Source: BM003 sp963783695
GTDB lineage: Bacteria; Pseudomonadota; Gammaproteobacteria; Steroidobacterales; BM003
DNA: 64,000 bases
NCBI GenBank assembly: GCA_963783695.1
Contig: CAWAOM010000007.1
Location: forward strand, 248,001 to 312,000
Reading direction: 5' to 3'
The notes under the pieces were generated by a model, which was given only the letters and a program-made list of their open reading frames with translations, was not told where the DNA came from and made no database searches. The position numbers were made by a program, and so were the translations under genes. Below, one piece after another: positions 1 through 7,078 of this stretch. Each line of letters starts with the position of its first letter. Position 1 is the first letter of the stretch.

Positions 1-1
1 T

Positions 2-625
2 GGTGTCGCGACCATTCTCGCGATCGCGAAAGCCGTCGCGGCATTGCCCGAACCGCCACGGCGCTCGATCCTGATAGCCGCGGTCGGTGCGGAAGAGCAG
101 GGACTGCTCGGGGCCAAGGCGCTGGCCGCCAATCCTCCGGTTGCGCCGGGCCGTATCGCTGCAAATATCAATTTCGACGCCGGCAACATCTGGGGTGCAA
201 CCCGCGACATCACGTTCATCGGTCTCGGCAAATCTTCGCTGGACGAGGTCGCCCGCACGGTGGCGGCGCACCAGGATCGCGTCGTAACCGGTGACCAGTA
301 TCCTGACAAGGGTTATTTCTATCGCTCGGACCAGTTTGCGCTGGCGCGAATCGGTGTACCCGCGATGTACATGAAGGGCGGTACCGATTTCATCGGCCGC
401 CCGGCGAACTGGGGTGCCGAGCAGGTCGCTGCGTACACGGCGAAAAATTATCATCAGCCAAGCGATGAACTGAGCGACGAATGGAATTTCGACGGGCTGG
501 TGCAGGACGCGCAACTTGGTTTCTGGTGCGGCCTGATCATCGCCAACGACGAGGTGTTGCCGGCATGGAGCCCGGGCGACGAGTTCGAGGCGGCGCGCAA
601 GACGGCGCTGGCCGAGTTGCCGTGA
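2..625 (+). CDS. M28-family zinc aminopeptidase, C-terminal part (cut by window edge)
   Basis: The frame is open from base 2 with no start in view, so the N-terminus lies outside the window. The visible part has the M28 core: an Ala-Glu-Glu-Gln-Gly-Leu-Leu-Gly stretch, where the paired glutamates give the general base and a zinc ligand in this family. Further on come an Asn-Phe-Asp segment and a late Tyr-His-Gln-Pro-Ser-Asp segment, which normally carries the last zinc-binding histidine. Such enzymes are usually exported and remove N-terminal residues from peptides. The signal peptide would be in the missing part. The protein ends with a short basic/acidic tail. Family assignment is firm; substrate is unknown. 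Confidence 0.85.
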   Translation, partial: GVATILAIAKAVAALPEPPRRSILIAAVGAEEQGLLGAKALAANPPVAPGRIAANINFDAGNIWGATRDITFIGLGKSSLDEVARTVAAHQDRVVTGDQYPDKGYFYRSDQFALARIGVPAMYMKGGTDFIGRPANWGAEQVAAYTAKNYHQPSDELSDEWNFDGLVQDAQLGFWCGLIIANDEVLPAWSPGDEFEAARKTALAELP

Positions 626-874
626 TGCGATGAAGCGGCGCAATGGTCTGGTGCAAAGGGCCCGGGCGGTTTGCCTGGGCCTTTTGCGTTGCGGCGGGCT
701 CGCGGGCGATCCGGTGGGTCAGCGGCGCGTTGACCGGGCAGCAAAGCCACGGATTATTGTTCTCAATAACGCAACAGTAATTTAATTGAAATCGGGTTTA
801 TTTCAGTTTCGGTCTCAGTGAAGCTATCGATCAACACCGGCATCGGGCCGGCCACGACTTCGGGAGACTGGACC

Positions 875-1270
875 ATGGATGCAGCAAAACCCTATCTGAC
901 TCTGCTTGGGCGCCTGGCCATCGCCGCGATCTTCGTATTTGCCGGCGCCAGCAAAATCAGTGGATACGAAGGAACGGCAGCTTACATGGAGGCGATGGGT
1001 GTGCCGGCGTTGCTGTTGCCGGTGGTCATCGCGCTGGAACTGGGTGGTGGTATCGCCATTATCCTCGGCTGGAAGACGCGGATTGCCGCTTTCTTGCTGG
1101 CGGGCTTTAGCGTGCTGTCGGCACTGTTGTTTCATTTCGATTTCGCCGACCAGACCCAGTTCATCATGTTCTGGAAAAACATTGCCATCGCGGGCGGATT
1201 CCTTTTTCTCGTCGCGGACGGCGCTGGCGCGCTGGCGCTCGATAACCGCGGTACTCGAAACGGGTCCTGA
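875..1270 (+). CDS. DoxX-family membrane protein
   Basis: A 131-residue protein with four predicted membrane helices. It has the DoxX-type pattern: an Arg-Leu-Ala-Ile-Ala-Ala-Ile-Phe-Val-Phe-Ala-Gly-Ala-Ser-Lys first helix, a Glu-Leu-Gly-Gly-Gly second helix, and a Phe-Trp-Lys-Asn before the last helix. DoxX proteins are small inner-membrane proteins linked to quinone or sulfur redox chemistry and to redox stress. The precise role here is unknown. A GTG at 818 would add 19 residues, but the ATG at 875 has GGGAG at 862-866 and fits the family length. The glutathione-transferase gene follows after 67 bases on the same strand, which suggests joint expression. Confidence 0.85.
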   Translation: MDAAKPYLTLLGRLAIAAIFVFAGASKISGYEGTAAYMEAMGVPALLLPVVIALELGGGIAIILGWKTRIAAFLLAGFSVLSALLFHFDFADQTQFIMFWKNIAIAGGFLFLVADGAGALALDNRGTRNGS

Positions 1271-1337
1271 ATCGCTTCCCCGCGGCGGCTTCGCCGTCCG
1301 GATTGGCAGCACATTGATTAAACGGGAGTAAACAATC

Positions 1338-2312
1338 ATGGGATTACTTGTTGATGGCCAGTGGGTCGATCGCTGGTACGACACCAAATCGACCGGGGGG
1401 AGGTTCGTGCGCTCGGACGCCCAGTTTCGCAACTGGATCACCCGCGACGGTTCGGCGGGGCCGGGTGGCGACAGCGGTTTCCGGGCGGAGCCGGGCCGCT
1501 ACCATCTGTATGTGTCCTATGCCTGTCCGTGGGCGCATCGCACACTGATATTCCGCGCGCTCAAAGGCCTCGAATCCCAGATCGGCGTGTCGGTGGTCAA
1601 CTGGCTGATGGCTGCCAATGGCTGGACCTTTGCCACCGGTCCCGGCGTCGAACCCGATCCGCTGCACGATGCCAGATTCCTCCATCAGGTCTATACTGCC
1701 GCCGATGCGGGCTACAGCGGTCGGGTGACGGTGCCGCTGTTGTGGGACAAGAAGCGCGGCACGATCGTCAACAACGAGTCGTCCGAGATTATCCGCATGT
1801 TTAACGAGGCGTTTGACGACATCGGCGCCACCCCGGGAGACTACTATCCCGAGGCGCTGCGCGAAGAGATAGACAGCGTCAACGAGCGCGTTTATGACAC
1901 TGTCAATAATGGTGTCTATAAATCCGGGTTCGCAACCTCCCAGGCCGCCTATGAAGAGGCAGTCGTGCCGTTATTCGACACGCTCGACTGGCTGGAACAA
2001 CGCCTTGGGCGCCACCGTTACCTGGCTGGCGATACACTGACGGAAGCCGACTGGCGCCTGTTCACGACACTGGTCAGGTTCGATGCGGTTTACGTGGGTC
2101 ATTTCAAATGCAACCTGCGCCGGATCGTCGATTATCCCAATCTCTGGGCCTATACCCGCGAGCTTTATCAGTACCCGGGCGTGGCGGAGACGGTGCACTT
2201 CGATCACATCAAGGGGCACTATTACCAGAGCCACCTGAACATCAACCCGAGCGCGGTAGTGCCGGCCGGTCCGGTTATCGACTGGATGCAGCCGCATGGG
2301 CGCGATCGCTAA
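1338..2312 (+). CDS. yqjG: Glutathionyl-hydroquinone reductase (Xi-class GST)
   Basis: A 324-residue cytosolic protein, close to the usual length of YqjG/PcpF enzymes. These enzymes use glutathione to reduce glutathionyl-hydroquinones through a catalytic cysteine. The thioredoxin-like N-terminal half carries Cys63-Pro-Trp-Ala-His-Arg-Thr, with the cysteine at the same number as in E. coli YqjG. An Asn-Asn-Glu-Ser-Ser-Glu segment, typical of glutathione binding, follows, then the all-helical C-terminal domain. GGGAG lies upstream of the ATG. Pairing with DoxX suggests a shared quinone or redox-stress role (inference). The convergent LysR gene begins its stop only 20 bases away. Confidence 0.88.
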   Translation: MGLLVDGQWVDRWYDTKSTGGRFVRSDAQFRNWITRDGSAGPGGDSGFRAEPGRYHLYVSYACPWAHRTLIFRALKGLESQIGVSVVNWLMAANGWTFATGPGVEPDPLHDARFLHQVYTAADAGYSGRVTVPLLWDKKRGTIVNNESSEIIRMFNEAFDDIGATPGDYYPEALREEIDSVNERVYDTVNNGVYKSGFATSQAAYEEAVVPLFDTLDWLEQRLGRHRYLAGDTLTEADWRLFTTLVRFDAVYVGHFKCNLRRIVDYPNLWAYTRELYQYPGVAETVHFDHIKGHYYQSHLNINPSAVVPAGPVIDWMQPHGRDR

Positions 2313-2332
2313 GGCATCCTGTGCCCGGCGGG

Positions 2333-3253
2333 TCAGCGATGTCCGATACAGTCGTCCCAGTACGGCTGGTCGCCAAACCGCAGCGCGAGAAAGTCGACGA
2401 ATGCGCGTATGCGGCTGGAAAGGTGGCGTGCATGCGGGTAGACAGCGTATGCCGCGAGCGGCATCCACTCGAAATCGCGCAGGGCGACGTCGAGCTGGCC
2501 GGCGGCAATGGCCTCTGAGACGATAAATGTCGGCAGCAGGGCGACGCCATGGCCGGCAATCGCAAGGTCGCGCAGCACATCGCCATTGTTCGCGCGCAAC
2601 ACGCCCGGCGTTTTGACCGCGCCGGGGCGGCCATCCGTATCCGTGTAGCGCCACGTGCCCGGATCATCGGCCAGGCTGTAGTGCAGGCAGTCATGATTGG
2701 CGAGATCACGCGGGTGCTTTGGGCGTGAGTGACGTAACCAGTAAGCGGGACTCGAGCAGATGACGTTGCGGATCGGGGCGAGCCGGCGCGCGATCAGGCT
2801 GGAATCGGCCAGGCGCGCGATGCGGATGGCGAGATCGAAACCTTCGCCGAGCAGGTCCACCCTGCGGTCGCTGAGATCGAGGTCAAACCTGACGGCGGGA
2901 TTTTGCTCGACAAAATCGCTGATCGCCGCGCGCAAGTGGAGCAGACCAAAAGTCAGCGGTACCGATATCCGGATCCGCCCTTGCAGGGCGCCGTGTTCGG
3001 TCGATACGGCGGTTTCGGTCTCGCGAATATCCTCGAGAATTCGCTGGCAGCGCTGGTAATAACTGCGTCCGGTCTCGGTCAGATCCAGACGCCGGGTGGT
3101 GCGGTTCAGCAATTGCACACCGAGATAGTGTTCGAGTTCGGCGAGGCGCCGGCTGACCGCCGATTTGGCGACGCCGAGCCGCTCCGCGGCGGCCGTGATG
3201 CTGCCCGCATCGACGACGGCGACGAAACTCTGCATGTTTGCAAACCGATCCAT
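2333..3253 (-). CDS. LysR-family transcriptional regulator
   Basis: A 306-residue LysR regulator. The N-terminal winged helix-turn-helix is clear (residues about 1-60: Phe-Val-Ala-Val-Val-Asp-Ala-Gly-Ser-Ile-Thr-Ala-Ala-Ala, then Ser-Ala-Val-Ser-Arg-Arg). A periplasmic-binding-protein-like effector domain follows from about residue 90. The overall pattern resembles the AaeR/DsdC-like branch that often controls a neighbouring GST, NAD(P)H or quinone enzyme. It is convergent with the glutathione-transferase gene rather than divergent, so control of that gene is only a guess. The effector is unknown. Confidence 0.9.
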   Translation of the reverse strand: MDRFANMQSFVAVVDAGSITAAAERLGVAKSAVSRRLAELEHYLGVQLLNRTTRRLDLTETGRSYYQRCQRILEDIRETETAVSTEHGALQGRIRISVPLTFGLLHLRAAISDFVEQNPAVRFDLDLSDRRVDLLGEGFDLAIRIARLADSSLIARRLAPIRNVICSSPAYWLRHSRPKHPRDLANHDCLHYSLADDPGTWRYTDTDGRPGAVKTPGVLRANNGDVLRDLAIAGHGVALLPTFIVSEAIAAGQLDVALRDFEWMPLAAYAVYPHARHLSSRIRAFVDFLALRFGDQPYWDDCIGHR

Positions 3254-3392
3254 GTCTATTGCCTGATGGAGAACAATAAAGCTCAGAATCTAATGATTCT
3301 CTCAGCTATAGCAACTCAGGCGGAGCAACAGGCAGCGGCAGGGACGATTGACGCCACGCGGCGGGTATTGCCGCGGCACCGGGTCAGACAGG

Positions 3393-3776
3393 TCAGCGGT
3401 CGCGCTTATTGACGACCATGACCTGGTAGCGCCCTTTCGGTCCGATGTACCACGAGGCAACGAGGCTGGTGAGACTGACGATGATCGAGCCGAGCAGCGC
3501 GGAGCCAAACCCGGCGACGACAAATTGGCTGAGCAGTGTCGCCACCAGGCTGAACATCAGCGCGTTGATGACGAAAAGGAAAAGACCGAGAGTGAGAATA
3601 CTGAGCGGCAGAGTGAGAATGATCGCGATCGGCCTTATCAAGGCATTGACGAAGCCCAGCAACAACGCGGCGAGGACAAAGGTCCCGCTGCCGGTGATGG
3701 TCACGCCGTCGAGCAGCTGGTCGGCGAGCCACAGGCCGAGCATGGTGATCAACAGGCGAAGGATGAAGCCGGGCAT
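3393..3776 (-). CDS. Phage-holin-family (DUF360-type) small membrane protein
   Basis: A 127-residue protein with four hydrophobic helices (about residues 4-24, 30-50, 55-80 and 88-115) and a short basic tail. It matches the widespread bacterial family filed under phage holin 4 superfamily IV. The markers are the Leu-Leu-Asp-Gly-Val-Thr-Ile loop after helix 1, the Gly-Phe-Val-Asn-Ala-Leu-Ile-Arg-Pro segment, and Thr-Leu-Pro with Leu-Thr-Leu-Gly turns. Despite the name these are ordinary chromosomal inner-membrane proteins of unknown function. No lysis genes lie nearby, so a phage origin is not supported. Confidence 0.85.
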   Translation of the reverse strand: MPGFILRLLITMLGLWLADQLLDGVTITGSGTFVLAALLLGFVNALIRPIAIILTLPLSILTLGLFLFVINALMFSLVATLLSQFVVAGFGSALLGSIIVSLTSLVASWYIGPKGRYQVMVVNKRDR

Positions 3777-3901
3777 GGCTCGAGGCTACGGCAGGGCGTC
3801 GCGAAGTTCAACCATGGCTGCGATTATCGCCGATCGGTGTTCTGCGGCGATCGTGACACAGCTCACAGTTGGCGGGACGCGCCGACGTTAGGCTTCGCAA
3901 T

Positions 3902-4510
3902 ATGTCAGATAGCACCTTAACGTGGTCGTTGCTTGCGGGCTTCGGTCTGGTTGCAATACTGGTGGCGCTCGCAGCTACCGAGGAGTTCCTGCGCGGCAGG
4001 GGCGCCGTCGGGAAGCGGCTGCGGGCCGCCGGATTCCGTTTCCGCCGCAACATGCACGTCCCGGATGAGCGCGGTAGTGACCGGGTTGTGGACTACGTTG
4101 TCGCCACGACCGCCGGTCTCGTCTGTATTGAGCTGCGCGATTACAACGGCGCGGTGGAGGGCAATGCGGCCGATCGAATGTGGTCGCATTCCGCGCGCAT
4201 GGAGACCTTTCGCTTCCTGAACCCTGTCATGCGCCAGCGCGCTTATCTCGATGTGATAGCCGGGCTCTGCCCTGGCGTGCCCGTGCACGGGCTGATTTTG
4301 TTCTCGGATCAGGCGACGTTGGTGGGAGATATGCCGGCAGGGGTTCACCTCAACCGTGATCTGGAAATTGCGTTGCGCGAATTCTCCGTGGACTGGGGCG
4401 ACGATAGCGTGATCGAGCAGGCGCTGAAGAAGCTCAAGTCGGGTCTTGCGCGGTTGCGCAAGGACGGCAAGGCCTCGGCCCGTCAGCGCGGTCTCGGGTC
4501 CGAGGTCTGA
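3902..4510 (+). CDS. Membrane-anchored NERD-domain protein
   Basis: A 202-residue protein with one N-terminal membrane span (residues about 6-25) followed by a nuclease-related (NERD) domain. The sequence shows the NERD core: Val-Val-Asp-Tyr in one strand, then Gly-Leu-Val-Cys-Ile-Glu-Leu-Arg-Asp-Tyr, then a Trp-Ser segment. In active PD-(D/E)xK nucleases the second motif is Glu-x-Lys; here it reads Glu-Leu-Arg, so the lysine is replaced by arginine and activity is uncertain. I prefer the ATG at 3902, because an upstream GTG would add only a basic stretch before the span. The downstream neighbour is convergent. Confidence 0.7.
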   Translation: MSDSTLTWSLLAGFGLVAILVALAATEEFLRGRGAVGKRLRAAGFRFRRNMHVPDERGSDRVVDYVVATTAGLVCIELRDYNGAVEGNAADRMWSHSARMETFRFLNPVMRQRAYLDVIAGLCPGVPVHGLILFSDQATLVGDMPAGVHLNRDLEIALREFSVDWGDDSVIEQALKKLKSGLARLRKDGKASARQRGLGSEV

Positions 4511-4544
4511 GCGCGGCCTGTTGCATGCCGCGTGGCCGCGGCCA

Positions 4545-5183
4545 CTAGCCGGACGTCCCGTTCGGGCCAGTGAGATAACTTTGCCACAGCAGCCGAGCCG
4601 CGACCGAGCGCCATGGCCGCCACGCCTCGCCAATGGCCTCGAGTTCTTCTGCCCCGGGCCGTGTTTCGAGACGCTTGACCTGTTGCACGGCTACCGCCAG
4701 TGCGAGGTCGCCTACCGGCCAGACGTCCGGCCGGCCGAGCGCCATTAGCAGGTAAATATTCGCGGTCCACGGCCCGATACCGGTGATCGCGACCAGCCGT
4801 TTGCGAACCGCCTGGTCCGGCAGCCGGCCCAACTGATCGAGATCGAGAGTGCCATCTTCGACAGCGGCGGCAATGCCACGGCAATAACGGCTTTTCTGGC
4901 GGCTGAACCCGCATCGTCGCAGGGTCGCCTCGGTCAGACCGAGAAACCCGGCCGCATCGAGTTCTTCGACCTCGGCGAGCAGGCGTTCGAATGCGGCGCG
5001 GGCCGATGCCAGCGATACCTGTTGTTCCAGAACGATATGGACAAGCGTTGCGAACCCCGCCGGGCGGCGCCACAGCGGCGGTACTCCGACACGCTCTGCG
5101 ATGCGGGCAAGGTCCTTGTCCCCGCGTCCCAGCGCGGCAACAGCGCGGCGCAGAGTTGCGTTGTCGAGGGGGGCGGGAGTCAC
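4545..5183 (-). CDS. DNA-3-methyladenine glycosylase II-like (HhH-GPD, AlkA type)
   Basis: A 212-residue base-excision glycosylase without the extra N-terminal domain of E. coli AlkA. The helix-hairpin-helix is residues about 129-150 (Ile-Thr-Gly-Ile-Gly-Pro-Trp-Thr-Ala). It is followed by the Gly/Pro-Asp segment with Asp159 in Pro-Val-Gly-Asp-Leu-Ala, the position of the catalytic aspartate. There is no C-terminal iron-sulfur cysteine cluster, so it is not a MutY/Nth type. Expected role: removal of alkylated purines from DNA in the cytosol. The start is GTG at 5183, with no clear Shine-Dalgarno sequence. Confidence 0.85.
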   Translation of the reverse strand: MTPAPLDNATLRRAVAALGRGDKDLARIAERVGVPPLWRRPAGFATLVHIVLEQQVSLASARAAFERLLAEVEELDAAGFLGLTEATLRRCGFSRQKSRYCRGIAAAVEDGTLDLDQLGRLPDQAVRKRLVAITGIGPWTANIYLLMALGRPDVWPVGDLALAVAVQQVKRLETRPGAEELEAIGEAWRPWRSVAARLLWQSYLTGPNGTSG

Positions 5184-5280
5184 TGGGTGCCGTCGTTGAG
5201 TCCGGGTTGCAAAGCGGCGAGGACCGTTACACGAGAGGTTGCTGCATGGCCGGGTAGTTTAGGCCGGTGCTGGCGGTAAG

Positions 5281-5310
5281 CAAACAAAACGGGCCCTTGC
5301 GGGCCCGTCT
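5281..5310 (-). terminator. Rho-independent terminator closing the mddA operon
   Basis: An 8-bp perfect stem (5289-5296 with 5301-5308), very GC-rich, with a TTGC loop. Read on the minus strand it is followed by TTTGTTTG. It lies 24 bases beyond the stop of the last small gene of the minus-strand operon. Confidence 0.85.
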
Positions 5311-5333
5311 TTCTGCAGTTGAGCGTGTTTGAT

Positions 5334-5582
5334 TCAGCAGGCCGGTACCGGCAATGCGCGGATCCGCGGAATGGCGGGCCGTTGCGGCGGCCAGGACTCG
5401 GTGATCAGCGCGTCCGCCACATAGGCGGCTGCGGCCCCTGCCAGGATCAGGATCGGCGTAACGACGAAAGCGTGAAACGGTGATGCGAATAGGCCGGAAG
5501 TAACCAGCAGTGTGGCAGCGACGATAGCGACGGTGCTGACGGCGAACAGTGCTCTACATGCGTTTCTCAGTAATTCGGACAT
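5334..5582 (-). CDS. Small two-span membrane protein, unknown
   Basis: An 82-residue protein with a strong GGGAGGTG ribosome-binding site. It has two hydrophobic helices (about residues 10-32 and 38-60) and a Pro/Arg-rich cytosolic tail ending in Cys. I recognise no family. It is the last gene of the minus-strand cluster containing the mddA-like methyltransferase and stands directly before the terminator, so it is likely co-transcribed. Reality is supported by the ribosome-binding site, the operon position and the clean amphipathic layout; function is unknown. Confidence 0.65.
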   Translation of the reverse strand: MSELLRNACRALFAVSTVAIVAATLLVTSGLFASPFHAFVVTPILILAGAAAAYVADALITESWPPQRPAIPRIRALPVPAC

Positions 5583-5639
5583 TTTGCACCTCCCAAAGGT
5601 GTGGGTTTTTGACTCTGTTAGTAAAATTTCGAAGTTTTG

Positions 5640-5774
5640 TCAGCCAACCAGTCGGGTCAGCATCAGCGGACTGAGCCATGCGAGGCCCTTGACCAGAAAG
5701 AAGCAGAAACTCCATTTGCCGTAGCGGCGCCACAATGACGTTTTTGGCTGGTGATTTTTTGCGATTCTCTGCAT
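5640..5774 (-). CDS. 44-residue basic/aromatic small protein, unknown
   Basis: A very short gene on the minus strand between two other small genes. The protein begins with a basic stretch (Ser-Leu-Trp-Arg-Arg-Tyr-Gly-Lys-Trp) and continues into one hydrophobic helix rich in Phe, Leu and Trp, ending in Gly. GAGG lies nine bases before the ATG. The basic-then-hydrophobic pattern is that of a single-span membrane microprotein with its N-terminus in the cytosol. No family recognised. It is probably translated from the mddA operon messenger. Confidence 0.5.
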   Translation of the reverse strand: MQRIAKNHQPKTSLWRRYGKWSFCFFLVKGLAWLSPLMLTRLVG

Positions 5775-5818
5775 CGGTCGTGTCCTCGGGCAATTCAGTT
5801 CGTGGTTTGTCTTGTGTT

Positions 5819-5935
5819 TCAGGCGATCCCGCCGCCGACGAGTAAATTGGCGCCGAGCAGCAGTGCTGCGTAGAGCAGTGCCAGTCCCAGCATGGACGGT
5901 TCGAGTTCCTGCAGTCTCGGTGCATTGGTATTCAT
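5819..5935 (-). CDS. 38-residue single-span membrane microprotein, unknown
   Basis: The ATG at 5935 is preceded by CCAGGAG with seven-base spacing. The 38-residue product has a polar N-terminus (about 14 residues) and one hydrophobic helix rich in Leu/Ala that ends Gly-Gly-Gly-Ile-Ala. A longer reading starting at 6013 would overlap the mddA stop and adds only an Arg/Thr-rich stretch, so I reject it. The gene begins 74 bases after the mddA-like gene ends. Function unknown. Confidence 0.5.
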   Translation of the reverse strand: MNTNAPRLQELEPSMLGLALLYAALLLGANLLVGGGIA

Positions 5936-6009
5936 CTGAGTACTCCTGGTCGTGTTGATCTGTCTTGTTTGTCGTGGCGGGCGGCGTATGGCCGCCCGGC
6001 GCTTCTGTG

Positions 6010-6774
6010 TCACACCGCGACGGGGTGCTGTTTGGCTGGCTGGTTGCGCCGGCGCAGTGACGGAAACAGCATCGGCACCTTGCGCTTGTATGCCTTGTAT
6101 TGCGGATGGAACTCGGCGAGATCGCGCTCCTCGAACTGAATCGCGGCGAGGATGTACGCGGTGCTGATTGCCGCAAAAACAAAATGGGCAACGGTCATGT
6201 GCGGAGTGGCCCAGAATGCGAACAGCCAGCCGGTGTAAAGTGGATGACGGACCAGTTTGTAGACGCCCGGTGTCTTGAACTTCAGCGGCGTGTATTCCGT
6301 GCCGCGCAGCTGCAACCAGACCTGACGCAGACCGAACAGGTCGAAATGGTTGATCAGGAACGTCGAGATCAGGACCAGCGCCCAGCCAAATGCATATGCG
6401 CTATAGAGTGCGGCCGTGGCGATCGGATTCGAAACGGTCCAGACGACTCCACCCAGAGGCTGCCAGCCAGCGAACAGTAAGATCAGCGCGAGGCTCGAGA
6501 AAAGCACGTATGTGCTGCGCTCGGCTTCCTGCGGCACAATTTTGGTCCAGCGGCGTTTGAACGCGGGCCGAGCCATTACGCTGTGCTGGATTGCGAACAG
6601 CCCGAGCAAGGCGACGTTGATCAGCAGTGCCTGGACCAGCGGCATCTGTGCGGCACCATCGATCGTCTTGGGTACGCCGAAGTCGCCGATAAAACCGATT
6701 GCATAGAGAAAAGTGGCGAAGAACACCGCGTAGCTGCAGATGCCGTAGCCGAAAATCGTGAGTCTCTTGATCAT
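6010..6774 (-). CDS. mddA: Methanethiol S-methyltransferase-like membrane enzyme
   Basis: A 254-residue integral membrane protein of the isoprenylcysteine-methyltransferase/NnrU fold, with about five or six spans. It matches the MddA subgroup through Gln-His-Ser-Val-Met-Ala-Arg-Pro near residue 63, Glu-Arg-Ser-Thr-Tyr-Val-Leu near 86, Phe-Asp-Leu-Phe-Gly-Leu-Arg-Gln-Val, and the S-adenosylmethionine-site Arg-His-Pro-Leu-Tyr-Thr-Gly with a following Glu-Glu-Arg-Asp-Leu. MddA converts methanethiol to dimethyl sulfide using S-adenosylmethionine. The family call is good, but the substrate is inferred from resemblance. It sits between small genes in one minus-strand operon. A NnrU-type role in nitrogen-oxide metabolism is the alternative. 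Confidence 0.75.
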   Translation of the reverse strand: MIKRLTIFGYGICSYAVFFATFLYAIGFIGDFGVPKTIDGAAQMPLVQALLINVALLGLFAIQHSVMARPAFKRRWTKIVPQEAERSTYVLFSSLALILLFAGWQPLGGVVWTVSNPIATAALYSAYAFGWALVLISTFLINHFDLFGLRQVWLQLRGTEYTPLKFKTPGVYKLVRHPLYTGWLFAFWATPHMTVAHFVFAAISTAYILAAIQFEERDLAEFHPQYKAYKRKVPMLFPSLRRRNQPAKQHPVAV

Positions 6775-6819
6775 TTTTGCTCCCCTTCCAGAATTGGTCT
6801 TCGTGTTCCGAATCGCGAT

Positions 6820-6927
6820 TCAGAGTCCAACCGCCGCGAACTCCGCGGCATAGCTCTGAAGAACCTGTAACAGTTCTTTCCAGTGTTGCCACAGGACCGC
6901 AAAACCGTGTTTCTCGAATACGTCCAT
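6820..6927 (-). CDS. 35-residue amphipathic microprotein, first gene of the mddA operon
   Basis: A tiny gene with a near-ideal ribosome-binding site (GGAGGGG, five bases before the ATG at 6927). The product is 35 residues, rich in Leu, Val, Trp, Phe and charged residues spaced like one amphipathic helix, with two tryptophans around His (Leu-Trp-Gln-His-Trp). It ends 45 bases before the mddA-like start. No family recognised. The very strong translation signal, rather than length, is the argument that this is a real peptide or a leader peptide. Confidence 0.55.
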   Translation of the reverse strand: MDVFEKHGFAVLWQHWKELLQVLQSYAAEFAAVGL

Positions 6928-6990
6928 GACACCCCTCCGTTAACTTCGTTTTTCGCATCGTCCTGCGCGGCGTTTGCAGCAACAGTGCGT

Positions 6991-7035
6991 GTGGGGCTCA
7001 TACTAGGGGGGTTGCGTATCGGAATAATTTCCCGA
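6991..7035 (-). promoter_or_regulatory. Candidate promoter/operator of the mddA operon
   Basis: The 151 bases between the kinase stop and the first microprotein contain a G-tract block, TACTAGGGGGG (7001-7011), and a GGAA-N4-TTCC element (7021-7032). This is the only sizeable non-coding space upstream of the operon. Both elements look operator-like, but I cannot name a regulator, and no convincing -35/-10 pair is visible. Confidence 0.25.
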
Positions 7036-7078
7036 TCCGCTCAGTTTGTTTCGAAAACGTAACAGTCGAGGTGGGGGT

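Noticed and set aside
3393..3776. Prophage lysis gene suggested by the holin-family name
   Set aside because: No endolysin, spanin or other phage gene is nearby, and this family is common on bacterial chromosomes.
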